In this document: piece by piece, positions 25,601 to 35,606 of the stretch
How the letters are laid out: each line of letters begins with the position of its first letter
How positions within the stretch are numbered: the first letter of the stretch is position 1
NCBI GenBank assembly: GCA_004154925.1
Contig: QJNS01000172.1
Coordinates: 106,685 to 170,684 of the forward strand
Reading direction: 5' to 3'
Origin: Monosporascus cannonballus
Lineage: Eukaryota > Ascomycota > Sordariomycetes > Xylariales
Length of the DNA stretch: 64,000 bases
Notes under the pieces: model-generated
The model's database searches: none
Told to the model about the DNA's origin: nothing
Seen by the model: only the letters and a program-made list of their open reading frames with translations
Made by a program: the position numbers and the translations under genes

Positions 25601-25959
25601 CGACCCCAGTCGAGCAGCAACCTATGTCCCCCAAGGCCACAACTACCCCTACGACGGAGCAGTCCACCGCGAAGCCAAGGGAGACGAAGGAGGTGCGCCT
25701 GCGCTACCTGTTCGCAATCGAGGACCCGTTCGAGCTGGACCACAACGTGGCCCGCACCGTCACGCACAACGGCATCGTCGCCATCCGCGACGAGTTCCGG
25801 CGCGCCTGGCGCATCATCAAGTCGGCCGGCAAGTCGGGCCAGCCGGCCGAGGACCTGCTGGAGGACACCAAGCAGCACAGCGAGCAGCTCGAGAGGAAGC
25901 AGTTCGCCGACCTCCTCGACGATATCCACGGCCCCGTCATCTTCCCTGAGGGGGTTTGA
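22696..25959 (+). CDS. Cid1-type terminal nucleotidyltransferase with gag-like insertion
   Basis: This intronless gene encodes 1,087 residues, and the ATG at 22,696 is the first in frame. The family (Cid1/TUTase, non-canonical poly(A) polymerase) adds U or A residues to RNA 3' ends and marks RNA for decay. Residues 1-230 are low-complexity (Gln/Ser/His). The polymerase-beta-like core has FGSLSSGFATKAADMDLALL, with Gly293-Ser294 and metal-binding Asp305 and Asp307. The third Asp lies in GVQCDINFS at about residue 768, followed by the PAP/OAS1 helical part (RPLILFVKYWARVRGIN, LSSYGYVLMVLHYL) and the PAP-associated domain (SVGALLRGFFEYYA). About 460 residues separate Asp307 from Asp768, where Cid1-like enzymes usually have about 60. 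The insert carries two gag-like helical units (about 432-505 and 590-670). The C-terminus continues past the PAP-associated domain with a Pro/Thr linker and a conserved-looking block (IEDPFELDHNVARTV). Substrate specificity (U or A) cannot be told. Confidence 0.88.
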   Translation: MQPSQGTTAPLEDRLRGLILSNADQGGTQGGHVTDPHSSNAIQQQSSQHKHVKSVPETDLSSSTDQAQGRPKASRKRLNQVQRRQMSAELSVPVDTRAPVEQTPKSYTGRQPKAHQQQGKRFYPHHHSSRSHSGSSRNGFQNQPPTNSGEPLSAQSHHSSILRRGPNILSHHQPDWRAQQPRYHELPRGVNVLSAESFASRGHQGTHQSLYNPGGYRQYTVEPEELTNQSHLLDRLCHLVVTGAEIEPSEIAEKEDFRMRVEEICRSVITRYEMGHNGNTAFPLESVQLKCFGSLSSGFATKAADMDLALLSPLSRVNPDSSDSPIPRLVEKALLESGFGARLLTRTRVSIIKLCEKPDDKLRLSLLEERAKWEQGLSTDGHGADDGLLDDPNSPHETTTSHEVDKRQSVPDEQQSELEIQTASEVGQTYQEKLSSLRQSWNQSLSSYYGNAKRLLRQLNGRDITQSNSGDFKKADFELLDVVSRAFIEGLYDESLRLRIQGYPSFYEGLNSPHINFRSLVGVMKMAEGEQLIMLWETRTVTEGNPQREEMSQGVVNRWKTLQATKTFGPYPLSFTKDLHHAVESLRSLPSIQLMQLRQEQHESATEYHARVARIMHGLRGPNVPNPVMTSKVVEYYILGLQNEQIREEVRNFALTSGAQSLKTIARKHKALQLALEYEKALETNLYSEEDSVLIRDYVGLLRRGLVPIAAQDSEPFDYVVPVTQTRANIIQRIRQLPGPSRLAPNQLRDRYHDKLEFPKSGVGVQCDINFSAHLALQNTLLLRCYSYTDPRVRPLILFVKYWARVRGINDAYRGTLSSYGYVLMVLHYLINVAEPFVCPNLQQLAPPDPNLPPEAMESLTTCKGRNVRFWRDEQEIQRLAREGCLNQNRQSVGALLRGFFEYYAQNNMMSIIQKRGFDWGRDVISLRTPGGLVSKQEKGWTGAKTVIQPQSGGPDNSVDATRNPALPPTPVEQQPMSPKATTTPTTEQSTAKPRETKEVRLRYLFAIEDPFELDHNVARTVTHNGIVAIRDEFRRAWRIIKSAGKSGQPAEDLLEDTKQHSEQLERKQFADLLDDIHGPVIFPEGV

Positions 25960-26788
25960 TCGATCCGAATCGCCTACTTCTATCGTTTTGTTGGTGGCCG
26001 CGGGCCCCATGTGAACACGAGGAGCCCGATGCGTTGGAAGACGAGACATTGTACGACTAATGATGCTATGGAGGCGTTTGATGTGGAAACCAAAAGAAAA
26101 GGGGAGAAGAAAAAAGTCAACATGATGTTGTAATGTCTGGAACGCCTAATAGCATTCAGCGATTTTCGTCTCCGATAAGTAAAACGATATCCGCCACCGG
26201 TGAGCGATGTAGCCCACCTCTAGGAAGCGCTGGCCAGGGCTTTATATACCGTACGCTTGAGTCTTTACTAAGACCACGAGAGCTTGCTATCGCTTGCCAT
26301 TGTGAATGATGTAATACGGAGGTCCTTATGGTAGACTGCGCATGTATCTCTCCCCTCTCAGCTCAGAGCTTGGGGGCTTCCGAACCACCGTCTACATGAT
26401 ACCTTTATGCTGTTCGATTAATCGGTTGTTCGTGTCTAGATCTCATATAGCGGCTTTATGTCCCGTTTCCGCGAATCACTTTCCTTAGCTTTCAATGTTT
26501 CATCTCTCAGCCACTCCGTCAGCTGTCCTGGTGGTGATAGATGTTCATCAGCCCTGTGAGCGCACTGAAACCGCAACCGCTGCGGGAACCCCTCCCCGTC
26601 CTCTTGGCTCCATGCACTGAATAGTCATTTATATTATCAGTGAAAATCTAGCTTTGCCTTACCGTGATACCCGAAAGAGCGCCTGTTACCGAAACGAACC
26701 GCTGCCCATGTGAAGGACTATTCAGTAGCCGTTCGTCTCTAAGCTGGCTCTCCCCCCTCCAGCACCATTTTCGTTCCTTCCTCCCTTC
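25960..26788. other. Convergent intergenic region
   Basis: About 830 bp lies between the 3' end of the nucleotidyltransferase gene and the 3' end of the small gene at 26,789. Nothing coding was recognised. Confidence 0.5.
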
Positions 26789-27146
26789 CTACTTGGCATG
26801 GCGGGAGAGTTGAAGCCCCACGCGGAGTCCAAGCCGCTTGACATCTTCGTCGAACTCCTTCTTGTCGACGGGCAGACGTGCCTTCTCGAATTTCTCCACA
26901 ACGCGCGACTGCATGCCGGAAACGGTGGGAGGAGCGACCTTTTCCTCCTGATCCTCAGGAGGCTTCTGCACGGTCCTCTCCTGGGTTCCGGCCTTGGGCT
27001 GCTCGTTGGCTGCCGCGAGAGCAGCGACCTGCATGACCGTGTCGTAGAAGCCTGACGATTGGTTGTTAACGGAACGGCGTCACATCTCAAATATTTAGAC
27101 TTAGGGGCTGCATGCGCTCACGTTTGTCTGGCTTGCCCTGCGCCAT
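26789..27146 (-). CDS. Small conserved-looking hypothetical protein, 95 residues
   Basis: Two exons: 27,122-27,146 (25 nt) and 26,789-27,051. The intron is 70 bp, with donor GTGAGC, a GTTAAC branch-like site and acceptor CAG. The spliced product starts MAQGKPDKRFYDTVMQVAAL, then has an Ala-rich helix, a Gln/Glu/Pro-rich linker and a charged C-terminal helix (RVVEKFEKARLPVDKKEFDE, then KRLGLRVGLQLSRHAK). The codon pattern, clean splice signals and amphipathic C-terminus support a real gene despite its size. No family was recognised. There is no signal peptide or membrane segment, so it is probably soluble. The tiny first exon means automated gene calling could easily miss the correct start. 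Confidence 0.65.
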
Positions 27147-28305
27147 ATTGGTGAACTTTCCTCAGGTGAGCCGGCGTATTTTGGTTCACAGTAAGTACCT
27201 AGGTGAGGGTTAGCGATAAGTCATACAGTAAGTAATACGTTGACGATATGGGGACCAAGGATGGGGGTTCGACTTTTGCTTCTTGACGTACCAACACTTT
27301 GGCCGACGGGTCTTGACGAATTCTAGACCAGTCCGGTAAGATCACAGCTCAGACTGCTGCTCTTTTCACTGTCTCTTCGGGATTCTTCTAGGTCCGAGGC
27401 TCGACCAAACTAGAGCTTCGTATAAATCGTTGCCGCTAGAAACACCTGGCAATGAAGAGCTTCTACTGTATGGTGGCACTCCGTTCTCCGCCTCGTACTC
27501 GTAGGACAGAGCTGAAATGAAGCAAAAATGTGTTTGCCGTGGAACTCGCGAATACAGGCATGAAATTAACACTGCTCTGGCGATGGGGATTTTCGGAAAT
27601 ATGCCGAGCGAGTTTGGTAGTTACTAGAAGCTAAGCAGGTGAAAGGTGTGGGATGTTCTGTAGAGAGGTAGGCACTCAGACTGGGATGCTTTAGGTCCCC
27701 AGGTAGCTGCATAAGGTACATACATACCTGCCTATGTACGCGATTGGGTAATTACTCAGGGCCGTTCTAAGTTAAAGACCTTTTATGATATAAATTTGCC
27801 TTGACCTGGTCGTGGTAGTTGAGGCAGCAATAGGTAATATACTATTGTACCTCACCAACGCCAACCCCTGATTTGCGCTCCGCCATATGGAAGCCCCTCC
27901 AAAATCGACTTGAGAGTCACCGAAGAGATTCCCTATGCAGGACTTCCGTAGACTGAGAGTATTCTTTACGTAATTGACGGTATAAACCAGGTTGTTGACT
28001 CTTGGGTTCGGAGCCGAAGAAACACGGCCTAATCAATTCATGTACTTACCACCGGCCTCAAACATGACCGTTACCAAAAGCCCCTTGGTCCTTGGAATCT
28101 CACCAATCATGGTTGAACGTAGGATGTGATTCACAGGTGCATAATGTGCAGTTGCTCATCAGTTATTTGTTTTTAGCGGCATGAATGATCAACGGTAACC
28201 AATGCCAACCATATGCATATGGCGGTCTATATATCTGGATAATATCCCCGGCCGAGCACATATGTAAACATCCACATAGCATCGCCTTTACGACAGTAAA
28301 TTTAC
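27147..28305. other. Intergenic region
   Basis: About 1.16 kb lies between the start of the small gene and the 3' end of the isocyanide synthase gene. It includes TACCTAGGTA-type short repeats common in such genomes (about 27,196 and 27,700-27,740). No gene or transposon domain was recognised. Confidence 0.5.
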
Positions 28306-30413
28306 TCAGTCAAAATGTATGCGCCATAGCTCCCGGTCGCATCCCGCCGTGAAGTCACTCCTCGTATGCATAGCCAGTATGTTATCGCTCACCAACAGGT
28401 CCCCCTTTTCCCAGGCGTGGTAATACGCTATGCGGCGGTCATGCAACAGACCGTTCAGGACATCGCATATTGCCGCACTATCGAGATCCCCGTCGGCGTT
28501 CTCAATCGTCACGTTCGTCTCCTCGAATTTGGTCTTGTGCTGCGGCCAGGGCTCGTGGTACCGGAGACAAGGGCGGCCCGTACTAGGATGGTCCACCACC
28601 AACGGCAGGCCCCTGAGCTCCGTGGCGTTGAAGGACGAAGTGGAAACTTTCCAGGTGAGCTTGCGCAGGTATTCGACAGGGAGGTGTCTGGGGAGGTGCT
28701 TGAAAACCTGCGTCGAGGTCGAGAAGATGGTGAACCCCGTGTTCTTCGGGGAAGTCGTTACAGCCGTGAAGAATTGGAATCTGCGAATCGGATCAGTTGA
28801 GTCATGTATACAGACGGTACCTTAGCAGCGCGCATATTCAACTTACCGCGGTGGCAGAGATATTAATTGCTCTGTCCCATCTGCATTGACTCTCTTCTCC
28901 GTCTTGAAAAGGCCGTCGTAGTGGAACGGCATCCATTCCGCCGACAAGACGTTATTCAGGCCCCGGGTGTCTACCCCGCGGTCTTTCACCTCGAGAACGA
29001 GGCCGAACTTCCATGGCAGGGGACTGCCGAATTCACCTGCCTTCCGGACGAATCTTTCCCTGTCGCCGCAGTTCGCGAACCCTCGCAGGATGATAGGCGA
29101 GTTGATTTCCGCGATAGCTCGAACCTTTGCGGGATCGACGTCCTCGATCGACAGCGTGCCGGGGCCAGCAGCCGGGCGTATGAGGAGTCCCGCGGGATAC
29201 ACAGGCTCGCTAATTGTGCCTCCCTTGTCCATCGCCCAGGTTAACAAATCCGTCTTCTCGCGATAGTAGCTCGGTCTGCCGTTCTCGTAAATCAGCTCAA
29301 AAGCATCGTTGCCGTCGAACTCCGATCGCGGGCCCGTAGTAGTGGTGCCGTCCAACCGGAATGCTATGCTGCAATGCCAGGGCGTTGTGAATATAGTCTC
29401 CGTGGGCAGCAGGCTGACTGAAAGCTTGTTTTCCCCGGTAGAGGGGTGTATAGAAAGTCGTAGCCGGTCTCGGAACTTCTCCCGAACGGCCCGAGCAAAC
29501 GCCTGGGTCGGGAAAGTCAGCTTGTTGCGTAGCAACGTTGACGAGTAGGTAAGGAACCACCAACATCTCCCCTGCCCAGCATCTGCTTGGCAATGTATTC
29601 GACGCCTTTCTTATACTTCGACTTGCTCCGCTCTTCGCCGACCGGGTACACGTCCTGTAGATCGGTTGCCAAGAATTTGATATAACCCCTGTAAGTCATG
29701 CAGGTATCCTCGTCCTCTGATATCTTAAGCGACGGGTTATACTCTGGCCTACTAAAGTGCTTCAGCAGAGCCAATCGGAAGTTGGTCGCGTTGGCCACAT
29801 ATGTGATCTCGTCTAGCTGGTCGGGGAGGTCGATATGGACCAGGTCTTTCAGACGAGAAAACTCAATGTGGTGGAACTCCTTCCTTGCGCTCAATGCCCG
29901 GAGCGCCTCTCCATATGCCCAAACGTCCTTGTCCGGGACACCTAGAAGATCTTGGCGCATTTGATTAGCGTGCGCCTGAACAGACTTAGCGGGAGGCCGG
30001 TACTTACCGTTATAAACCAGACCATCGGAGATGATCGTCAGCTTGGCGCCTGGAAGATAGATGTTTGCGATAGCAGCACACAGGCCGTTCAGATGAGCCA
30101 GGGCGAACTCTTCGGCCTTGTCTGGCAGGGTCCCTAGCACTTTCTTGCTTCTATTCGGCGACTTGAAAGGGAACGCAGGCAGACACATAAGGATTGGCTC
30201 GCTGGCCATCACCTTGTTGTAAATCTGGGCGAGGAAGCTGAGGGCCCGGTGGCTCGACTTCATGGGCACAACATCTTTCTGGAGTCTGTAGCGAGTGATT
30301 ATGTCTATGATGCGCGAGGAAAGTTGGAGGTTTGAGGAGTCTAGTTCTCCGAAGCGCGTCAGAAGAGGGAACCATGACGGCGCATCGAGAGCAGGAGCTA
30401 CGGCGGACGGCAT
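28306..30413 (-). CDS. Isocyanide synthase-TauD dioxygenase two-domain enzyme
   Basis: Three exons: 29,565-30,413, 28,847-29,502 and 28,306-28,780. Introns are 62 bp (donor GTTGGT, branch GCTGAC, acceptor CAG) and 66 bp (GTAAGT...GCAG). The product is about 659 residues. Residues about 40-370 form a Dit1/PvcA isocyanide synthase domain (SEPILMCLPAFPFKSPNRSK, LTIISDGLVYN, KYKKGVEYIAKQML, LRLSIHPSTGENK). This family converts the amino group of an amino acid, typically Tyr or Trp, into an isonitrile. Residues about 380-659 form a TauD/TfdA Fe(II)/2-oxoglutarate dioxygenase with iron ligands His477 and Asp479 (FHYDGLF), distal His640 (LAMHTRSDF) and Arg near 651-655. This fused architecture is one of the known fungal isocyanide synthase classes. 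The frame is open 52 codons further upstream, but MPSAVAPALDAP looks the better start. The gene is divergent from a FAD monooxygenase. Substrate and product are unknown. Confidence 0.9.
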
Positions 30414-31352
30414 CTTGGGTAGGCAGTCTTTGCACGATATATCTCTTATACAGGGGAGAAGTGAGGGGGTAGTCAAATAGTGGGAGCCATGCTTCGGCTG
30501 AATTTGAGTCTGGAAAAGATCTTCTTGGCTTGGGTTTTGTTCGCCTTGGGACTTCAGGCATTCAGCCACGGGTAGGAAGACAGATGCACCGATGCTTCAT
30601 AATGTATATGCACAATTCTAACGTGAGAGACGCAGCTGCCGCCCCATACGCGCCATCATTTCTGCCAGCCGGCCAAGGGCGAGGGAGACCCAAACCCTTG
30701 CGTCTCCAGATTGACATTGATGCAAAGGGGGAAGTTGAACGAATACAGTAAATGGTCCGACAGGAAACATCTCCAACAACCATACTCCGATGATCTAGCA
30801 TAATCTTCTCGGCGGCCAAGACACTGCGGTTTTGAACACGGTCTAAGGGCACCCTCTACCTTACGAAAGGGGAAAGTCAATATATTCGACCCCATACGCG
30901 GGGTGGCATTGGGCAGAACTACGTAAGCCACTAGTCTTTTATTACTCTAGCTGCCCGGTCTGGGGATAACGCCGTCCGCATTCTATGAAGTTGCATGCTC
31001 TCATTTTCCATTAGAGTGCGGCATAATAAGGCTGAGTATATGCATCTCGGGATAAATCGAATCTGGCTTGACGGGGGAACCGAGGCCCGAGACAACGGGC
31101 TACACACAATTATGGAGAAGTTTCAGACGAAAGAGAGAACGCTTAGAGGTAGGCATTGGCGTGTGACCCGGGTCGTTCACGTCGCGCACCAATCCGGTTC
31201 AATGTTCCATCTGTAAGAGTCTAGACCCAGATATAGCTCGCAGATTTGCCCTCTGAATTCATGGTCGAGGTGTTTACTTGATCTCAACGGTTGTTCAACT
31301 CTCACTACATCGTCTACTTCGCGTTGTCCATCGATTGTTTATTTACATCATC
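30414..31352. promoter_or_regulatory. Bidirectional promoter of isocyanide synthase and FAD monooxygenase genes
   Basis: A 939-bp spacer separates two divergently transcribed start codons of probable pathway enzymes, so shared regulation is likely. The isocyanide synthase frame remains open for part of it (to 30,569), which may be leader sequence. I did not find a convincing operator or factor site by eye. Confidence 0.45.
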
Positions 31353-33213
31353 ATGGGTGAATACGTTCAGGGCCCCGAAGTTGAAGCGGAATTTGACTTG
31401 GTAGTTATAGGTGGTCTGTCGTGCCATTGGTGCCGTATATGCTCGTATATTGATTAGCTCTATTTAGGCGGCCCAACAGGACTTCTCTCAGCCGTGCTTG
31501 CCGAACAGCTCGGAGCCTCTGTGTGCGTTATTGGTATGGGTATCCTACGGTATAATTAGACTTAGTCACTTATGATATCTAGACGCGAAACCTGGACCTC
31601 TTGAATTAGGTCGGGCAGATGCCTTGAATGCGCGGACCCAACAGTACCTCGAGATCGTGGGGATTCTCGATGAGCTTTTGCCTAAAGGGATCAAATGCAA
31701 CAGTAAGAGATTAAAGCCCCTCCTAAATGAACAGGTCCTCACGTGTTACAGCAAGTTCGACATTCGCGGAAGGCAACTTTAAATCGCGCCAGAGTCATTG
31801 GTGGACAAGCCTTGAGCATTGCTTCCACCCAAATTTCTTGATGATCGGTCAGCCCGAGGTCGAGAAAGAACTCTTAAGCCGACTAGAAAGGAAACCCGTT
31901 CGGTACGGCGAAAAGGTCGTCTCTATCTTGGAGACCGAAACTGGCGTGACAGTCGCTACGGATCTTGGTCGAGCTGTTCGCGGCAAGTATGCCATTGCTG
32001 CCGACGGGGCACGGTCAACCGTCCGCAGCGTGCTGAACATCAGCTTTACCGGCACCAAACCTGAGATGGTTTGGATGGTCCTCGACACTTTCATAGATAC
32101 CGATTTCCCGGTATGCTCGGAGATTATTACGTTTCAGTTGAACGGGCAGTCTCGAGTATCATGGATTCCGAGGGAACGCGGAATGGCGCGATTCTACGTC
32201 CTACTCGAGGGAGAGACCACGCAAGAGAGGGCAGAGAACTCGATTCGAGAGCACCTTGCTCCGTACAGGGTCGACTTTGTGAAGACGGAGTGGTTCAGCA
32301 CTTTTGACGGTACGTTGATGTTTCACATAACTCTTTAAAGGGGACATCGAATTCGATATGAAAACCCAGACGCTGACAGTGCAAACTGGATTAGTGAGGG
32401 AGAGGATCGCGTCTACGTTTGTGTCAAATCAGGGAGCTGGGCGCATCATTCTAGCTGGCGATGCCGCGCATGTCCACTCAGTGAATGGGGGGCAGGGGTT
32501 GAACACCGGGATTGCCGATGCCTTCGCCCTTAGCTGGCGCGTCATCACAGCAATAAAATGCAAGCAACTGGCTCCCGGAGCTGTTCTGGACCTCATTCGC
32601 AGCTATGACACCGAGCGCCGCCAAGTTGCACAGGGAGTCATCGATGTTGCGGCGAGACTGGTAAGAGACACGGTGCATACCGCCAAGCAATACGTTGCGA
32701 CAATCGAGAAAAACGCCGGATACATCACTGGTAAGGAAGCGTCTTCCCTTTGCGTAATAGCGAGGTTCTAGACTAACGTTACGGAAACTAGGGATGGGTG
32801 TTTCCTACGACGGATTGAATTCCGAACTCATATCCGAGTCTGAAAGAGGGGTATGGAAAGCCGGTAAACGATGCCCGGATATACACCTCAGCCGGGAAGG
32901 AAAAGACAGCATACGTCTCTATTCGATGCTCTCGTACGGAAAGTTCTTAGTTCTTATGATAGGAGGAGAACAAGGACCTCGTTCCTGCTTCCGTGATGTA
33001 TGCACATACTTCACACTACTTCCCCAGAAGCCAAGAAAAGAATATTTAAGCACACCCACTACGGATTCAAGCCCAGCAGACCATGTCTTCTCTTCTGATG
33101 TGGTCAGCGAAGAAGAGAGGTTCGCAGTGGTAATTCGTCCAGACATGTATATTGCGTACATTGGCGAAGACGACGGGTGGAAAGCGTACTTGGAGAGGCT
33201 TTTCGTGGGATAG
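31353..33213 (+). CDS. FAD-dependent aromatic monooxygenase (phenol hydroxylase-like)
   Basis: Six exons: 31,353-31,413, 31,468-31,533, 31,583-31,702, 31,752-32,309, 32,395-32,730 and 32,792-33,213, about 520 residues. All joins keep frame. Introns are 49-85 bp with GT..AG ends; the fourth has a CGCTGAC branch. The Rossmann FAD-binding motif is at residues 16-26 (LVVIGGGPTGL), followed by RADALNARTQQYLE, the substrate-region KFKSRQSHWW-like block (NFKSRQSHWW), and the second FAD motif AGDAAHVHSVNGGQGLNTG at about 289-307. The C-terminal about 140 residues resemble the thioredoxin-like tail of phenol 2-monooxygenases. These enzymes hydroxylate aromatic rings using NAD(P)H and O2. There is no signal peptide, so it is probably cytosolic. 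Its head-to-head position with the isocyanide synthase suggests a tailoring role on an aromatic isonitrile product, which is inference only. Confidence 0.87.
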
Positions 33214-35606
33214 ATTACAATTCTTCTCCTCCTTGTTTTGGTTAGGCCAGAGAACTAAGAAATGCGACTAGTTATTAGTTGCAACGTCAACTGGTTTGAT
33301 GCCGGTAGAGGAAGGGACGGTCTCAAAATTTCCACCTAGCAACAGATGGCCAAGTATGGGTGATGGCTGAATTTGGAAGGTATCTAACACTTTTCAATGT
33401 ACAGAAGCAAGGCCGGTAGGATTTCTATTGTAAGATATGCCTATTTGTGTTATCTCATCACTAAGCTACCGAAACAGAACATGGTACAGAGGCAGACAGG
33501 GTTACTGAAAGACGTCGGAACGTGGTCTACTCAAGCTCATACATTTGGAGCAATACGGTGTACATATTCCTACTCCTGTATGAATAGACAGGAAAGAACT
33601 TATCATCAGTTCACAATCCACTCCGATATTCATTGCTTCGTTTATGTGAGATTTAGGACCTGATAGTGTCCCGCCGTAGTGTGGGGCCTCACATTTTTCG
33701 GCACTTCAGGGTCTGACAGTTTAGCATGATTGTGAGATAGGGTGTTCATATTGATGATGTATCTTAGCTCTAAATTCCCAACAACAACTGGAAAATTCAG
33801 GGCTATATATATACACGAATAAATTAATTATTAAGCGTATCATTCCATTATTAATCACTATGAAAACGTATGGAAAAAAGGATTTTTTATTCCGGAAGCG
33901 TATAGGGGTAGACCCACTTTTCCGGATCCGGATTCCTAGAATGATGTTGGCGATATTTGACCGCTAGGTGCTTAGGCCCCCATATTTTGGAAACCATGAT
34001 GGTATGCGAATATATGTTGCAAAGAGCGAATCTAGACCCGCCATGATAATGTATCAAGTAATCTTGAAGAATATGAATGCTATTTGCCTTGGCTCGCCAC
34101 ATACAACGCGGAAGGCGGGGACAGCAACACTGGGTAAAGCGACGGAACAACGCCAGCTTAGAGGAAATTGAGAGCAAACTACTGATAGAAATCAACTTGG
34201 GAATAAATTTTGGATCAGCCGTGGCCGTGCCTAGAAGCCTAGGACATCTGTAAGAATGGAATCTGAGTCTGAATCACCCCTATTCAGGATATCCAAATCG
34301 GAAAGTCTTTAATATTTGTTTATTTATATGATCAGAGTCATATACCATCTATCCATTGCTGTTTCTCATGATTGCGCATGTGTATCGACGGCTCAATCCG
34401 TATGTCCCACAATAGAAGTGGAAGACTCTGCTAATTATAAATGCACGTCTTGGGAAATACAGGTTGATACTTGAGATAGCCTATGGATTCAGCCAATGTC
34501 AATGAGGTCCCTTCCTGAGATACAGGTAATAGTGATTATAGCATCGACCATTTTGAGTTCGAGGATTACTAAGTATAATAACGGCCCTGTGTATATGCCT
34601 TCACTAGCAGCCTAGAGGAAGTGGCAGGAGCAAACCCCGTGAGGTTCCTAGTTTTGTAATGATCTTTACGCTTATGTCATGAGTCTGATTTAGTATCTGG
34701 TATATGGCTTTCTTACTGAGTTATCGCCGTATCCGCACTGATAGTGAGGTGTTTATTCTACATTATAGTTGGTGTCTGCTTTAAACACCCTGCTAGGGCA
34801 TGAGACCATGGTGAAGCCCACTTGAGGAACAAGAGAGCAAAGGGCCTTCGACAGATGTATGGATAGATAAACTGCAAAGGCAACTTGGGCTCCAGCGGTA
34901 GCTCATATTCGGTATCTACTGTCAGGACCACAAAGTGAGCCAGCATTATGCCAAATTTGAGTGGATTCTCAGTTGCTGCACTTTACCAACTGCTATAAGT
35001 TCATTGACGGGAGGTAAGCCGGCATCAAGTGGGATCACGCGGACCAGTGGTCCCTAGAGAAAAGAAATAGACGTCATACTTGTGAGAGCAGCGTGATATC
35101 TCACGTTGATTCCCTATTCTCAAAGATTATTTTGAAATACAAAACCTGATAACCTCTAAGCAACTACCACATGGCACCAACTTTGATTACATCATGGAGA
35201 CCTCGCAATACTGCAGAACGAGAAAGCCTTTCCTATTTTCTAAGGCCTGGAAGAAGTAGAAATTCCAGCCCCAAGAAATCAGAACGATTAACCTCATTAT
35301 TTTCACCATTCCTTCTTCTTTAACATACTCACGTCTGCAAGAGAACTTTTCCTCGCATACTTTCTCGTCTACTACTGCCAGAGAATTATTCTCCCAAAAT
35401 TTCTCTCAACTCAAGGGAATCTTTAGCATTCTTTTCCACCCAACATATCCAGCTATTCTGCGCACAGGTGAAAATATCATTGATCTCGCACTTACCAAAT
35501 TCGACTTTCTACCCTTCCCACTCACTGACTATTCAATCTGACCTAACTTTTCTTCCAATTGCGTGCCCTTCATCTCAAGCTCAGTATAGCGCCTTCCATC
35601 AGGAAG
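33214..35606. other. Large intergenic region
   Basis: About 2.4 kb shows no frame longer than about 100 codons with family character. It is moderately AT-rich (for example 33,790-33,890), which may be older repeat DNA. No transporter, transcription factor or P450 remnant was recognised here. The final 300 bp is CT-rich, as expected for the leader of the next gene. Confidence 0.5.

Noticed and set aside
28366..29548. Plus-strand frames of 80-144 codons
   Set aside because: They are shadows of the isocyanide synthase-dioxygenase gene on the minus strand.
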